This document shows, piece by piece, positions 26,333-35,854 of a stretch of 64,000 nt of DNA. Source of the stretch: DASVTR01 sp036387475 (GTDB lineage Bacteria; Acidobacteriota; Blastocatellia; Pyrinomonadales; Pyrinomonadaceae); NCBI GenBank assembly GCA_036387475.1, contig DASVTR010000018.1, positions 186,001-250,000 of the forward strand, written 5' to 3'. A program made the translations under genes and the position numbers. Positions within the stretch are counted from its first letter, which is position 1. Every line of letters begins with the position of its first letter. A model generated the notes under the pieces. That model did not search any database. It saw nothing but the letters and a program-made list of their open reading frames with translations, and had not been told where the DNA came from.

Positions 26333-27391
26333 TCAACTCTTCTCTTCTCCCGAAGTCTGTAGTTCGGAGTCTGGATTCTGGAGTCCGACTGACCCATCTC
26401 CTTCTGCTGACTCCAAACTTCCGACCTTCGACTCCTGACTCTCCGTAGCGCGCCACAATTCCACTTCGTATTCCAACTCGATGCCGTGCTCGCGCTTCAC
26501 GCGCTCGCGTATCTCTTCGGCGAGAGAGAGCGCGTCCGCCGCGCGCGCGTCTTCGCCGTCCGTTACTATAAAGTTGGCGTGAACGGGCGAGACGAGTGCG
26601 CCGCCGCGCCGCTCACCCTTCATGCCCATTTCGTCGATAATCTTTCCCGTGCCAACAGGCGAACCCGGCGGATTCTTGAAGAAGCAACCGGCGCTGCGCG
26701 CTCCGTGCGGCTGCGTCGCCAGACGTTTATTCTTGGCTTCCTTCATCCGCGCTCCGATTTTTTCGGGGTCATCGGGACGAAGGTGCAAGGTCGCGCCGAG
26801 CAGCAATTCGCCTTCACGAAAAGAGGTGTGGCGATAATCCCACTTCACTTCGCTTCCAGGCACTTCCAAGACCTTTCCATCGCGTGCCACTCTGACTGTT
26901 TCCGTCACCGTCCCGATCTCGTGTCCGTAAGCGCCTGCGTTCATCCAGAGCGCGCCGCCGACCGTGCCGGGAATTCCGCCGAGTCCTTCAATGCCCGCCA
27001 GACCTCTGCGCCCCGCGTCAATGCACAATCGCGGCAACGAATAGCCCGCGCTCACAGACACGCGCTCGCCAAAAAAGCGTGCCTCGCCTTTCAACTCCTT
27101 CAGGCTCACGACGACGTAATGATGGTCTGCATCATCGGCCAACACGTTGCTGCCTGAGCCTAGCGCACGCCAGCTAATCTCTGCTTCGTCGAGAGCGTGC
27201 ACAACAGCCGCCGCCTGTTCTTCGGTCTCAGGCGAGATGACCCAATCAATCGCGCCGCCGACGCGCAAAGAGGTCAACTCGGCAAAGCGCCGCCCGCGCT
27301 CGGCGCGCACGCCCAAACGCGCGGCGATTTCTTCAATCTTCGCATCGCGCTCGATGAGCTTTGCTTGCGCTTTCATTTCACTAACCGGCAT
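26333..27391 (-). CDS. murB: UDP-N-acetylenolpyruvoylglucosamine reductase
   Basis: 352 aa from the ATG at 27391; a GTG two codons upstream is possible. FAD enzyme that makes UDP-MurNAc. Seen: TSLRVGGAIDWV, ALGSGSNVLA, the FAD loop (GIEGLGGIPGTVGGALWMNAGAYG), and the catalytic Ser in RSAGCFFKNPPG (type I MurB), with the catalytic Glu in the final part (HGIELEYEVELW). About 36 residues after ELWRATES are additional and encoded by a degenerate heptamer element (E9). Confidence 0.96.
   Translation of the reverse strand: MPVSEMKAQAKLIERDAKIEEIAARLGVRAERGRRFAELTSLRVGGAIDWVISPETEEQAAAVVHALDEAEISWRALGSGSNVLADDADHHYVVVSLKELKGEARFFGERVSVSAGYSLPRLCIDAGRRGLAGIEGLGGIPGTVGGALWMNAGAYGHEIGTVTETVRVARDGKVLEVPGSEVKWDYRHTSFREGELLLGATLHLRPDDPEKIGARMKEAKNKRLATQPHGARSAGCFFKNPPGSPVGTGKIIDEMGMKGERRGGALVSPVHANFIVTDGEDARAADALSLAEEIRERVKREHGIELEYEVELWRATESQESKVGSLESAEGDGSVGLQNPDSELQTSGEEKS
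26352..26443. repeat. Degenerate heptamer hairpin in the murB 3' end (element E9)
   Basis: Words of the GGAGTCA set (GTTCGGA, GTCTGGA, TTCTGGA, GTCCGAC) and the facing TGACTCC, TCGACTCCTGACTC repeat inside the reading frame. They give the MurB tail rich in Ser, Glu and Gln. Pairing is imperfect, so this looks like an old copy that became coding. Confidence 0.65.
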
Positions 27392-27404
27392 CGACACTCA
27401 CAGT

Positions 27405-27431
27405 TCAATCTAGAATCTAAAATCTAAAAAT
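27405..27431. repeat. Single heptamer array between murC and murB (element E10)
   Basis: AATCTAG, AATCTAA, AATCTAA, AAATC follow at 7-bp spacing and reach the murC stop codon. The words resemble those of E25. No second arm is seen. Confidence 0.55.
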
Positions 27432-28825
27432 CAGCCGCCAGCGCCCTTTTCGCCGAGCAGTTTGAGCAACTGGTCGCCGACGCGAGTAATAGTCCCTGCG
27501 CCGAGCGTAATGACCAAATCTCCTGCGCGCACCTGCTCGCGCAGCGTCCCGACGGCGCTATCGAGTGGGCCAACGTAATGCGCGTTCTTGTGGCCGTAGC
27601 TTTTAATCGCTTCCGTCAAAGTATCTGCCGTCACGCCTTCAATCGGGTCTTCGCTCGCTGCGTAAATGTCCGTCACAAACAGCATGTCGGCGTTGTTAAA
27701 AGAGCGCGCAAACTCTTCCATCAAATCGTGCGTGCGGCTATAGCGATGCGGCTGAAAGAGGACGACGATGCGGCGGCCAGCCGAGCCGATCTTGGCGGCG
27801 GCTAGGGTCGCCTTAATCTCTGTCGGGTGATGACCGTAATCGTCAACGACGAGCACGCCCGCCTCTTCGCCCTTGCGTTGAAAGCGCCGCTCCGCGCCCA
27901 TAAACTCCGTGAGCGCGCTGGCAATCGTCTCGAACGGGATTTCCAGTTCCAGCCCGACACAGATTGCGGCCAGCGAGTTATAAACATTGTGCAGGCCGGG
28001 AACGCGCAAGTTGACTTGGCCGACCGCATCGCTTCCACGCCAGACCGTAAAGCTTGAGCCGAACCCTTCGTCGAAACGAATCCCGTGCGCCGACACGTCA
28101 GCCTGCGCGCTCAGCCCGTAGGTCACGCGCCGACGCTCGACGTGTGGAATGACGGCCTGCACGTGCGGGTCGTCAAGGCACAGGATGGCCGCGCCGTAGA
28201 ACGGCACTTTGTTGACGAAATCCTCGAAGCACTTACGCACGTCCGTCATGTCCTTGTAGAAATCCATGTGCTCGCGGTCGATGTTCGTCACAACGGCGAT
28301 GGTCGGCGTCAGCATCAGAAACGAGCGGTCGCTTTCGTCCGCCTCGACCACCATCAAATCACTTTTCCCCAAACGCGCATTCGAGCGGTAAGCTCCGACC
28401 ACACCGCCGACGACAAACGTCGGGTCAAGACCTGCGTGACCGAGCACGGTCGCGACCATAGAGGTTGTCGTCGTCTTGCCGTGCGAGCCTGCGACCGCGA
28501 CCGTCTGCGTCTTGAGCCGCATCAACTCCGCCAGCATCTCCGCGCGCGGGATGACCGGAATTGAACGCCTGCGGGCTTCGACAATCTCAGGATTGTCTTC
28601 TCGCACGGCGGTCGAGCGCACGACCACATGCGCGTCGCCAACGTTTTCCGCCCTATGCCCCTCCGTCACTTCAACGCCCAATTCCTCCAGCCGTTCCGTC
28701 ACACCTGAACTCTTCAAATCCGAACCCGACACACGAAAGCCGAGATTAGCCAGCACCTCCGCGATGCCGCTCATCCCAATGCCGCCGATGCCGACGAAAT
28801 GAATATGTTGAATGCGATGGAACAT
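27431..28825 (-). CDS. murC: UDP-N-acetylmuramate--L-alanine ligase
   Basis: 464 aa from the ATG at 28825 (MFHRIQ); a TTG two codons upstream is not needed. It adds L-Ala to UDP-MurNAc using ATP. Seen: the N-terminal Rossmann loop (HFVGIGGIGMSGIAEVL), P-loop (VAGSHGKTTTTSMVA), EADESDRSF, and the C-domain (VVDDYGHHPTEIKATLAA, LFQPHRYSRTHDL). It lies between murG and murB in the conserved dcw order. ddl, often found after murB, is missing. Confidence 0.98.
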   Translation of the reverse strand: MFHRIQHIHFVGIGGIGMSGIAEVLANLGFRVSGSDLKSSGVTERLEELGVEVTEGHRAENVGDAHVVVRSTAVREDNPEIVEARRRSIPVIPRAEMLAELMRLKTQTVAVAGSHGKTTTTSMVATVLGHAGLDPTFVVGGVVGAYRSNARLGKSDLMVVEADESDRSFLMLTPTIAVVTNIDREHMDFYKDMTDVRKCFEDFVNKVPFYGAAILCLDDPHVQAVIPHVERRRVTYGLSAQADVSAHGIRFDEGFGSSFTVWRGSDAVGQVNLRVPGLHNVYNSLAAICVGLELEIPFETIASALTEFMGAERRFQRKGEEAGVLVVDDYGHHPTEIKATLAAAKIGSAGRRIVVLFQPHRYSRTHDLMEEFARSFNNADMLFVTDIYAASEDPIEGVTADTLTEAIKSYGHKNAHYVGPLDSAVGTLREQVRAGDLVITLGAGTITRVGDQLLKLLGEKGAGG

Positions 28826-28834
28826 ACTCAACTA

Positions 28835-28939
28835 CGAATCCAGAATTCAGGAGTCAGAAGCCAGCAGGAAAGAGAATCAAGATAAAAGCGGGTTTCAGCC
28901 TCTTATTCTGGCTTCTGGCTTCTGTCTCCTGAATTCTGC
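28835..28939. repeat. Heptamer hairpin, GGAGTCA word set (element E11)
   Basis: Left arm GAATTCA, GGAGTCA, GAAGCCA; right arm GGCTTCTGGCTTCTGTCTCC. The centre has AAAAGCGGGTTTCAGCC, shared with E17 and, in part, E13. The right arm enters the murG reading frame and encodes its last residues. Confidence 0.92.
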
Positions 28940-30012
28940 TTTACCAGCTTCTCCATTAACTCTACTGTCGCCTGTGCTGCGTCGCCGCGTGCAAGCTTGC
29001 GGCTGGCCTCTTCCATGCGCGCGATTTCTTCGGGCGCGCTGACCAGCTTGTTTATCTCTGCTGCGAGCCGTTCGCCCGTCAACTCCTGCTGTAAAATCAT
29101 GCGCGCCGCTCCCGCCGATTGAAGCGCTTCGGCGTTCTTGCGTTGATGGTCGTCCGCCGCGAGCGGAAAAGGAATCATGATTGCCGCGCGTCCTGCTGCG
29201 ACCAGTTCGGCGCTCGTCGTCGCTCCGGCGCGGCAGATAATCAAATCCGTTTGCGCGAAACTACCAACCATGTCGTCTATGTAGCGCCGCACGTCTGCTT
29301 GTTCGCTCCAACCGGCATCCGCGTAGCCCTGCCGGACTTTTTCAAAATCGCTCTCGCCCGTCTGGTGCGAGATGTGCAGCACGCCGCGTTGTGCTTCAAG
29401 GTGCGGCAAAGCCGCAACCATCGCCTCATTGATAGCACGTGCGCCCTGCGAGCCGCCGAAGATGAGCACTTCGATGTGCGTCGCGTCATGTTGCCGTTCA
29501 GGTATCTCAAAGAACTCGCGGCGCACGGGGTTTCCGGTCACGACGCCCTTGCCGCGAAAGTATGGGAGCGCCGCTTCAAACGAGACTGCCGCCTTGTCAA
29601 TAAAACGTGCCAGCGCGCGGTTCGTAAAACCCGGCAGCGCGTTTGACTCCATCACGAGCGTCGGCACTTTCAACAGCGCCGCCATCAACAGCACAGGCCC
29701 GGAAACGTAGCCGCCCGCGCCCACAACCACATCCGGCTTAAACTCGCGTATCAAACGACGCGCCGCCAGAAAGCTTTTCGGCAACAGCCAGAGGCCGCGC
29801 ACGCGAGCCATCATTCCGACATTTTTCAACCCGGCGCTTTCAATGAGCGTTAGCTCGAAACCCGCCTGCGGCACAAGACGCGTCTCCAACCCTCGCGCCG
29901 TGCCGACGAACCTGACCTCCGAACCCGGATGGCGGCGCATCACTTCCTTCGCCACGGCGATTCCCGGATAGATGTGTCCGCCCGTTCCCCCGGCAGCAAT
30001 CAGCACGCGCAT
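28903..30012 (-). CDS. murG: UDP-N-acetylglucosamine--undecaprenyl-PP-MurNAc-pentapeptide transferase
   Basis: 369 aa. It makes lipid II on the inner face of the membrane. Seen: the first glycine loop (LIAAGGTGGHIYPGIAVA), the second loop with VGAGGYVSGPVLLMA, GGSQGARAINEAM in the C-domain, and the donor-binding CRAGATTSAELVAAGRAAIMIPFPLAADDHQ. It starts 5 bp after the ftsW stop. The last residues (NSGDRSQKPE) come from heptamer element E11. Confidence 0.98.
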   Translation of the reverse strand: MRVLIAAGGTGGHIYPGIAVAKEVMRRHPGSEVRFVGTARGLETRLVPQAGFELTLIESAGLKNVGMMARVRGLWLLPKSFLAARRLIREFKPDVVVGAGGYVSGPVLLMAALLKVPTLVMESNALPGFTNRALARFIDKAAVSFEAALPYFRGKGVVTGNPVRREFFEIPERQHDATHIEVLIFGGSQGARAINEAMVAALPHLEAQRGVLHISHQTGESDFEKVRQGYADAGWSEQADVRRYIDDMVGSFAQTDLIICRAGATTSAELVAAGRAAIMIPFPLAADDHQRKNAEALQSAGAARMILQQELTGERLAAEINKLVSAPEEIARMEEASRKLARGDAAQATVELMEKLVKQNSGDRSQKPE

Positions 30013-30017
30013 CGCCT

Positions 30018-31259
30018 TTACCCACGACGCGGCGACAGGGGGACGCGTAGACGCGGAGATAAAGACACGCTCGCCGCGCTTCTTCCTCGTTCCGTCTCCG
30101 CCTCGCCGCGTCTCCGCACGCCCGCGTCTAGTTCCTGTCCAAGCGTCGCCGTGTCGCTCCCTGCGCCTGCGCCCGCATACTGCGAAATGTTCAGCAGGAT
30201 TCCGACGGCGACTAAAGTTGGCACGAGCGACGAACCGCCGTATGAGATGAACGGCAGCGGAATCCCCTTCGTCGGCACGAGCGAGAGCACGACGCTGATG
30301 TTAAAGAGCGCCTGCGCGACGATGCCCGTTATCAACCCTAAGCCCAGCAGCATTCCGAATCTATCCGGCGCAAGCAAAGCCGCGCGAGCGCCGCGCCACA
30401 ACAACACTCCGAAGACAAGGACGACTGCCAGCGCTCCGAACAATCCCAACTCTTCGCCCACCACCGCAAAGATAAAGTCCGAATGCGCGAACGGCAGAAA
30501 AAACATCTTCTGCTTGCCCTGCGCGAAGCCCAGACCGTCGAGGCCGCCAGAGCCGACGGCAATCAACGACTGCACAACCTGAAACCCTTTGTCGCGCGGG
30601 TCAGCCCAGGGGTCTAAAAACGTCACAAGGCGCTGCAACCGCCACGGCACGAACACCAGCAACGCGGCAATGCCGACGAGCGCCGGGGCTGCAGCCATTC
30701 CCAGATGCAGCAAACGGACTCCGGCGGTAAAGCAAACGACCATGCAGACCACCGCCAGCATCAACGCCGTGCCCAAATCAGGCTCGGCCACGACCAAGAG
30801 CGCGAACACGCCCGTCACCCCTATGCACGGCGCAAACGTCCGCCACAAAGAGCCTTCCTCGCCAGCGCGTTTTTCCAGAAAGTAGGCGAGGAAAATCGTC
30901 ACCGCCAGTTTCGACACCTCCGATGGTTGAAGCGAGAAGCCTGCCACCCGTATCCAACGATGCGCCCCGTTAATACGCGGAAACGCGAAGACGGCGAGCA
31001 ACAAAACGGCTGTCACGCCCAGCAACCCATACACGATGCGACGATTGCGCAGGCGTTGATAGTTAAACTGCATCGCCAGGAGCATCGCGACGAAACCGAT
31101 GGCCGTAAAGAAGCCCTGCTTGATGACGTAGTGATATTGATTGTTATTCTGCTCGGCGGCGGTGACGGCTGAAGCGCTGTACACCATCACGATGCCAAAC
31201 AGCGCCAGCCCCGCTGTCGCCGCAAACAACCACTTATCTGCCTGTAGCTTTCGAGCCAT
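30018..31259 (-). CDS. ftsW: Peptidoglycan polymerase FtsW
   Basis: 413 aa SEDS-family membrane protein with about ten spans, starting MARKLQADKW. Seen: YHYVIKQGFFTAIGFVAML, FSLQPSEVSKLAVTIFLAYFL, and the family signature PTKGIPLPFISYGGSSLVPT near the end. It polymerises glycan strands with FtsI at the septum. The final 30 residues (Arg/Ser/Glu-rich, VSLSPRLRVPLSPRRG) are extra and lie inside an inverted repeat (E26). Confidence 0.97.
   Translation of the reverse strand: MARKLQADKWLFAATAGLALFGIVMVYSASAVTAAEQNNNQYHYVIKQGFFTAIGFVAMLLAMQFNYQRLRNRRIVYGLLGVTAVLLLAVFAFPRINGAHRWIRVAGFSLQPSEVSKLAVTIFLAYFLEKRAGEEGSLWRTFAPCIGVTGVFALLVVAEPDLGTALMLAVVCMVVCFTAGVRLLHLGMAAAPALVGIAALLVFVPWRLQRLVTFLDPWADPRDKGFQVVQSLIAVGSGGLDGLGFAQGKQKMFFLPFAHSDFIFAVVGEELGLFGALAVVLVFGVLLWRGARAALLAPDRFGMLLGLGLITGIVAQALFNISVVLSLVPTKGIPLPFISYGGSSLVPTLVAVGILLNISQYAGAGAGSDTATLGQELDAGVRRRGEAETERGRSAASVSLSPRLRVPLSPRRG
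30024..30128. repeat. GC-rich word hairpin in the ftsW 3' end (element E26)
   Basis: ACGCGGCGACAGGGGGACGC and onward on the left faces GTCTCCGCCTCGCCGCGTCT on the right, built from words GGAGACGC and GGCGAGGC with a period near 8. It is entirely inside the coding sequence and explains the odd FtsW tail. Confidence 0.65.
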
Positions 31260-31261
31260 AA

Positions 31262-31355
<94 letters not shown>

Positions 31356-32710
31356 CATTTCCTTCACTGCTTCCTTGAACACTTGCCCGCGATGCTCAAA
31401 ACTCTGGAACATGTCGAAGCTGGCGCAGGCGGGCGCGAGCAGCACAGTGTCGCCCGTTATGGCCGAAGCGAAGGCGCGGCGCACGGCGTCCGCCATATCT
31501 TCTGCACGCTCGCTCTCGGCATCGTTCCTCAATTCCGTCTCAATTGTTTCCGCATCTTCGCCAATCAAAATCAGCTTACGCACGCGCTCTCGGATGAGCG
31601 GCGCGAGCGGCGCATAGGGCGCACGCTTGCCGCGCCCGCCGAGGATGAGAATGATTTTTCCGGCATCGTCCGCAAACGCTTCCAGCGCCTTGAGCGTCGC
31701 ATCAACGCTGGTCGCCTTCGAGTCGTTATAGAACTTCACGCCGCCTATCTCCGCGACTTTTTCCAGACGATGCTCGACGGGACGAAACTGTCGAACAGTC
31801 TCGCGCATCGAATCTGGCGCAGCGCCGCAGGCCAGCCCTGCACTGAGCGCCGCCAACACGTTCTCCACATTATGCAGCCCGCGCAATTGCATCTCATCAC
31901 GCATCATCAACACGCGCTCGCCCTCACTTGTGCGCGAAACAATCTCGCGCCCGCCGCGCAGGAATAACCCCTCATCCAATTCGCGCTGCACGCTAAAGAA
32001 CGTAACGTGAGCGCGTAACCCTTCGGCCCAAGATGAGACGATTTCATTATCGGCATTGAGAATCGCAACGTCGCCCGCCGTCTGGTTGCGAAAGATGCGA
32101 TGCTTCGCAGCCGCGTAATCCGTCAGGGTTTCGTAGCGATCCATGTGGTTCGGCGTGACGTTCAAACAGAGCGCCACTGTCGGGTGAAAATCCACAATCG
32201 TCTCCAACTGAAAACTCGAAAGCTCCGCAACTGTCCATCCGTCATCCGTAGAGCTTTCAACCATCGAGATGAGCGCCGTTCCGATGTTGCCGCCTACCTG
32301 TACGTTGAGTCCCGCGTCTCTTAACAACTCTCCGATGAGCGTCGTCGTCGTCGTCTTTCCGTTCGTGCCCGTGATGGCGACGATGCGCCCGCGCAAAAAA
32401 CGAAAGGCCAGTTCGACTTCTCCAATCACTTCCGCGCCCGCGCGCTCCACATAGCGAATCGGGATACTCGCCGTCGGCACGCCCGGACTCACTACCACCA
32501 ACTCAATCTGATCCAGCAACCACGAAGGCACGTCGCCCGCTAGACATCCAATGCCTTCACTTTTGAGCGCCCGCGCCTGAGGCGACCATTCTTCGAGCGG
32601 CTTTCTATCGTTGAGCGCGACGGTTGCGCCCCGCGCCGCCAGAAATCCAGCGCAAGCAATGCCGCTACGCGCCGCGCCGATGACTAAAACTTTCTTCCCC
32701 GCAACTTCCA

Positions 32711-33832
32711 TCAGCGCAGCTTCAGCGTTGACAAACTTAAAAGAGCGAACAGAATTGCCAGTATCAGAAAGCGAAAGACGACCTTCGATTCGCGCCAGCC
32801 CTGCAACTCGAAATGGTGATGCAAGGGCGACATCTTAAAGATGCGCCGCCCTGTCATCTTGAACGAAGCTACCTGAATCATCACCGACATGGCTTCGATG
32901 ACGAAGACGCCGCCCACCATCAGCAGCACGAATTCCTGTTTCGTCAACACTCCGATAGTGCCGATTGCGCCGCCAATGGCGAGGCTACCAACATCGCCCA
33001 TGAACACTTCTGCGGGCGGCGCGTTATACCAGAGAAAGCCCAGAGAAGCTCCCGCCATCGCGCCGCAAAAGACCGTTAGCTCGGCGACCTCAGGCTGATG
33101 CACCAGCCCCAGGTAATCCGCAAAGCGCTTATCGCCGCTGATGTAGGTCAATCCCGTCAGCGCCGCCATCGCGATGAAAGTTACGCTGATCGCCAATCCG
33201 TCCAGCCCGTCCGTCAGGTTCACGGCGTTTGACGAACCCATCAGCACGACGATGATAAAGACGGCGTAGGGCAGAGGCCAGATGTTGCTGACCCCGCCCG
33301 GTATTGACGTTGCCTTGAAGAACGGAATGTTCACGTTCCAGGCGTAGGTGCCGGAAAAGTAGAGGGCGGCAAAGACGCCGAGCGCAATCAAAAACTGCGC
33401 CGCCAATTTCTGCTTGCCGGTCAAACCGAGGCTGCGCTTCTTCGCCATCTTCGCGTAATCGTCTGCGAAGCCGATGGCGGCAAAGCAAACGGTCGCGATC
33501 ATCACAATCCAGATGTAGAGATTCGACAGCCTGGCCCACAACAGCGTCGAGATGATGACCGAAGAGATAACGAGGACGCCGCCCATCGTCGGCGTGCCGC
33601 GCTTCGCCATGTGCGCCTGCGGGCCTTCTTCTCGTATCTGCTGCCCGACGTTCCAATTCTTCAACGCCTGAATAACTTTCCCGCCGAAAAAGAGCGAGAT
33701 GAGCAGCGCCGTAATCGAAGCGTAAGCGGTACGAAACGTCACGTACTGGAAAACGTTCAGCGCCTTGACGAGATAAGACTCCCCATCCTTCAGCCGATTA
33801 AACAGTACCTCGAAGAAGATGTAATAAATCAT
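32711..33832 (-). CDS. mraY: Phospho-N-acetylmuramoyl-pentapeptide-transferase
   Basis: 373 aa, ten-span membrane enzyme that makes lipid I. Seen: the early motif GPQAHMAKRGTPTMGGVLV, the first aspartate pair (IGFADDYAKMAKKRSLGL), NAVNLTDGLDGLA (catalytic Asp region), and the His-rich loop MSPLHHHFELQGW. Position between murF and murD is the standard one. Confidence 0.98.
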   Translation of the reverse strand: MIYYIFFEVLFNRLKDGESYLVKALNVFQYVTFRTAYASITALLISLFFGGKVIQALKNWNVGQQIREEGPQAHMAKRGTPTMGGVLVISSVIISTLLWARLSNLYIWIVMIATVCFAAIGFADDYAKMAKKRSLGLTGKQKLAAQFLIALGVFAALYFSGTYAWNVNIPFFKATSIPGGVSNIWPLPYAVFIIVVLMGSSNAVNLTDGLDGLAISVTFIAMAALTGLTYISGDKRFADYLGLVHQPEVAELTVFCGAMAGASLGFLWYNAPPAEVFMGDVGSLAIGGAIGTIGVLTKQEFVLLMVGGVFVIEAMSVMIQVASFKMTGRRIFKMSPLHHHFELQGWRESKVVFRFLILAILFALLSLSTLKLR

Positions 33833-33840
33833 CGTTAAAA

Positions 33841-33956
33841 GCAGGAGTCAGAATCTAGAATTCAGGAGTCAGAAGAAAAGAAAGTCAGAAAATCAGAATA
33901 AAAGCGGGTCGCCGCCAATTATTCTGACTTCTGGATTCTGGATTCTGACTTCTGCA
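33841..33956. repeat. Heptamer hairpin, GGAGTCA word set (element E13)
   Basis: Words GGAGTCA, GAATCTA, GAATTCA, GGAGTCA then a purine-rich link and the centre AATAAAAGCGGGT, with TTCTGACTTCTGGATTCTGG on the right. The right arm encodes the MurF tail (KSESRIQKSE). Confidence 0.92.
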
Positions 33957-35433
33957 TTTCATCCCCGCCCACGACCGGGAATCGGTCGCGCAGCATCTTG
34001 ACCACCTTATCCGTTCTCACGCCGCGAGAGCCTTTAACGAGCACCAGATCGCCTTCGCGTAGTTCACTACACAAAGCGGCGGCAGCCTCCTCCGACGTTT
34101 CAAAGAATCGCGCCGATTCTTTGTTCATTCCAGCTTCGCGCGCTCCTTCGACCAATTCAAGCCCAAGCCCGCGCACGCCCCACAGTAAATCAATCCCGGC
34201 CTCTGCAATCTCGCGCCCGGCCTCACGGTGCATCTGTGCGCCCGTTGGCCCAAGCTCTAACATCTCGCCCGCGACCACTATGCGCCGCTTTGCTTCTGCT
34301 TCCGTCTCGCCGATGGCGCGCATCATGCTGATGAGCGAGCGCGGGTTCGAGTTATAAGAGTCGTCAACAACCGTAAAGCCCGCTGCAAAATCAAGCACCT
34401 CTCCGCGCATCTGCGGAGGCTTGACGCTCTTGAGCGCCTTTGCTATCTCGTCCGGGCCAATCTCAAGACAGGTGGCGACAGCCGCCGCCGCCAGCGCGTT
34501 CATCAGATTATGACGGCCCGCCATTGGCAGAAGCGCGTCCACTGAACCGAGCGGCGTTTGCAATTGAAAACGGCTGCGGCCAAAGCGCGTCGTGTCAATG
34601 TGTGTCGCCATCACGTCCGATTGATTATCAATGCCGAAGGTCAGCGTTGGCCCATCATGTTTTTCACGCATCGCGATGACGAAGGGGTCGTCCGCGTTGA
34701 GCACCGCCACGCCTCCCGGCTTGAGTCCTTCAATCAACTCGGCCTTAGCCGCCGCTATGTTTTCAATCGTGCCTAGATATTCCAAGTGTACGGGCGCAAC
34801 CAGCAACTCGACGCCGATGTCCGGCGGCGTGATGCGGCAGAGACGTTCTATCTCGTGTGTCGGCGAAGACATGCCCATTTCCAGTACGGCCAAATCAAAC
34901 TGCGAAGGGTCGCGTCCCTCCGTCACCATTTGCAAAACGGCGAGCGGCAGTCCCAGACCGTTGTTGTAGTTGCGCTCGCTCTTGAGCACGCGCCGCCCCG
35001 TTGATGCGAGCAGGTGCGCCGTCAACTCCTTGGCCGTCGTCTTGCCTGCGCTTCCAGTAATGCCGACGACGGGTCGCGCCCATGCTTCGTAAACTTTACG
35101 CGCTAATTGCTGCAACGCGGCGATGGCGTCTTCGACGAGCAACAAGCGTTCACCGAACGCTCGCAGCGCTGCATCTTCGCGCACGTGGTCAATTCGTGCG
35201 ACGGCGGCCACCGCGCCGATCTCGAAGGCTTGCGGAATGTACTGGTGTGCATCCGCAAAACTTCCGTTGAAACCGGCGCGCTCGTAGTCCGCCTGCGACA
35301 GGGCGAAAAAGAGTTCGCCCCGCTCGACCGAGCGCGAGTCAATCGAGAAACCTTTTATTTCTTTGTCAAGGAACTCGGCGCTGGCAGTTGTCACCGCCGC
35401 GCCCATCAAGCTTGCTGCCTCTCTGATCTTCAA
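33919..35433 (-). CDS. murF: UDP-N-acetylmuramoyl-tripeptide--D-alanyl-D-alanine ligase
   Basis: 504 aa from a TTG start (LKIREAASLMGA read as MKIREA...); an ATG 9 codons later is the alternative and keeps the domain nearly complete. Seen: SIDSRSVERGELFFAL, P-loop VVGITGSAGKTTAKELTAHL, LEMGMSSPTHEI, and the MurF-specific C-domain VVDDSYNSNPRSL. It completes the UDP-MurNAc-pentapeptide. The gene that should precede it, murE, is absent. The tail after GGDEM is encoded by element E13. Confidence 0.95.
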   Translation of the reverse strand: MKIREAASLMGAAVTTASAEFLDKEIKGFSIDSRSVERGELFFALSQADYERAGFNGSFADAHQYIPQAFEIGAVAAVARIDHVREDAALRAFGERLLLVEDAIAALQQLARKVYEAWARPVVGITGSAGKTTAKELTAHLLASTGRRVLKSERNYNNGLGLPLAVLQMVTEGRDPSQFDLAVLEMGMSSPTHEIERLCRITPPDIGVELLVAPVHLEYLGTIENIAAAKAELIEGLKPGGVAVLNADDPFVIAMREKHDGPTLTFGIDNQSDVMATHIDTTRFGRSRFQLQTPLGSVDALLPMAGRHNLMNALAAAAVATCLEIGPDEIAKALKSVKPPQMRGEVLDFAAGFTVVDDSYNSNPRSLISMMRAIGETEAEAKRRIVVAGEMLELGPTGAQMHREAGREIAEAGIDLLWGVRGLGLELVEGAREAGMNKESARFFETSEEAAAALCSELREGDLVLVKGSRGVRTDKVVKMLRDRFPVVGGDEMQKSESRIQKSE

Positions 35434-35519
35434 AGCTGTCCGCCGCCTTTTCCCGCCCGCAAGATTTTCTTTGCCTCGCTCTTATCTTGCCCATAGCCGC
35501 GCGCGGCGGTCAACCTTGC

Positions 35520-35762
35520 TCACCGTAAGCGCCCAATATGCTGCTGATCCGCCTTCGCATCCGGCACAAGACCGGCTGAATCAACCCTGCACGAATGGTC
35601 AAAGGTGCTGTCAAAAAGCTTATCGTTTTTCGTCAACGGCTCAACGATTGTCGGGCACTGAGGCGACTTCTGCGCCGCGCGCCTTCGCCTCAAACGCTGC
35701 CGACAGGCGATAACTCTGCTTCTCAATGCATCAACTGCGCGCTCGTCTCTATGTGGGGGCAT
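35520..35762 (-). CDS. Possible small basic protein in the place of murE
   Basis: An 80-codon frame (MPPHRDERAVDALRSRV...ADQQHIGRLR) begins 9 bp after hairpin E14 and ends 86 bp before murF. It is Arg-rich at first (CRQRLRRRRAAQ) and polar after. There is no clear Shine-Dalgarno, but other genes behind these hairpins lack one too. No similarity to MurE or another family is recognised. It may be a gene, a decayed remnant, or chance. Confidence 0.3.
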   Translation of the reverse strand: MPPHRDERAVDALRSRVIACRQRLRRRRAAQKSPQCPTIVEPLTKNDKLFDSTFDHSCRVDSAGLVPDAKADQQHIGRLR

Positions 35763-35770
35763 AAATTTAA

Positions 35771-35850
35771 GGATGAACGATGAACGCTGAACGAGGAATG
35801 AAAGACTAGCTCTTAATAGTTCATCCTTCATCGTTCAGAGTTCATCGTTG
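35771..35850. repeat. Heptamer hairpin, CGATGAA word set (element E14)
   Basis: GGATGAA, CGATGAA, CGCTGAA, CGAGGAA on the left; TTCATCCTTCATCGTTCAGA on the right. The centre (AAAGACTAGCTCTTAATAGT) is the reverse of the E2 centre. It starts right after the ftsI stop codon. Confidence 0.9.
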
Positions 35851-35854
35851 CTTT

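Noticed and set aside
35434..35762. Decayed murE between ftsI and murF
   Set aside because: No P-loop (GTxGKT) or other Mur ligase motif remains in any frame; the region is too short for a recognisable remnant.
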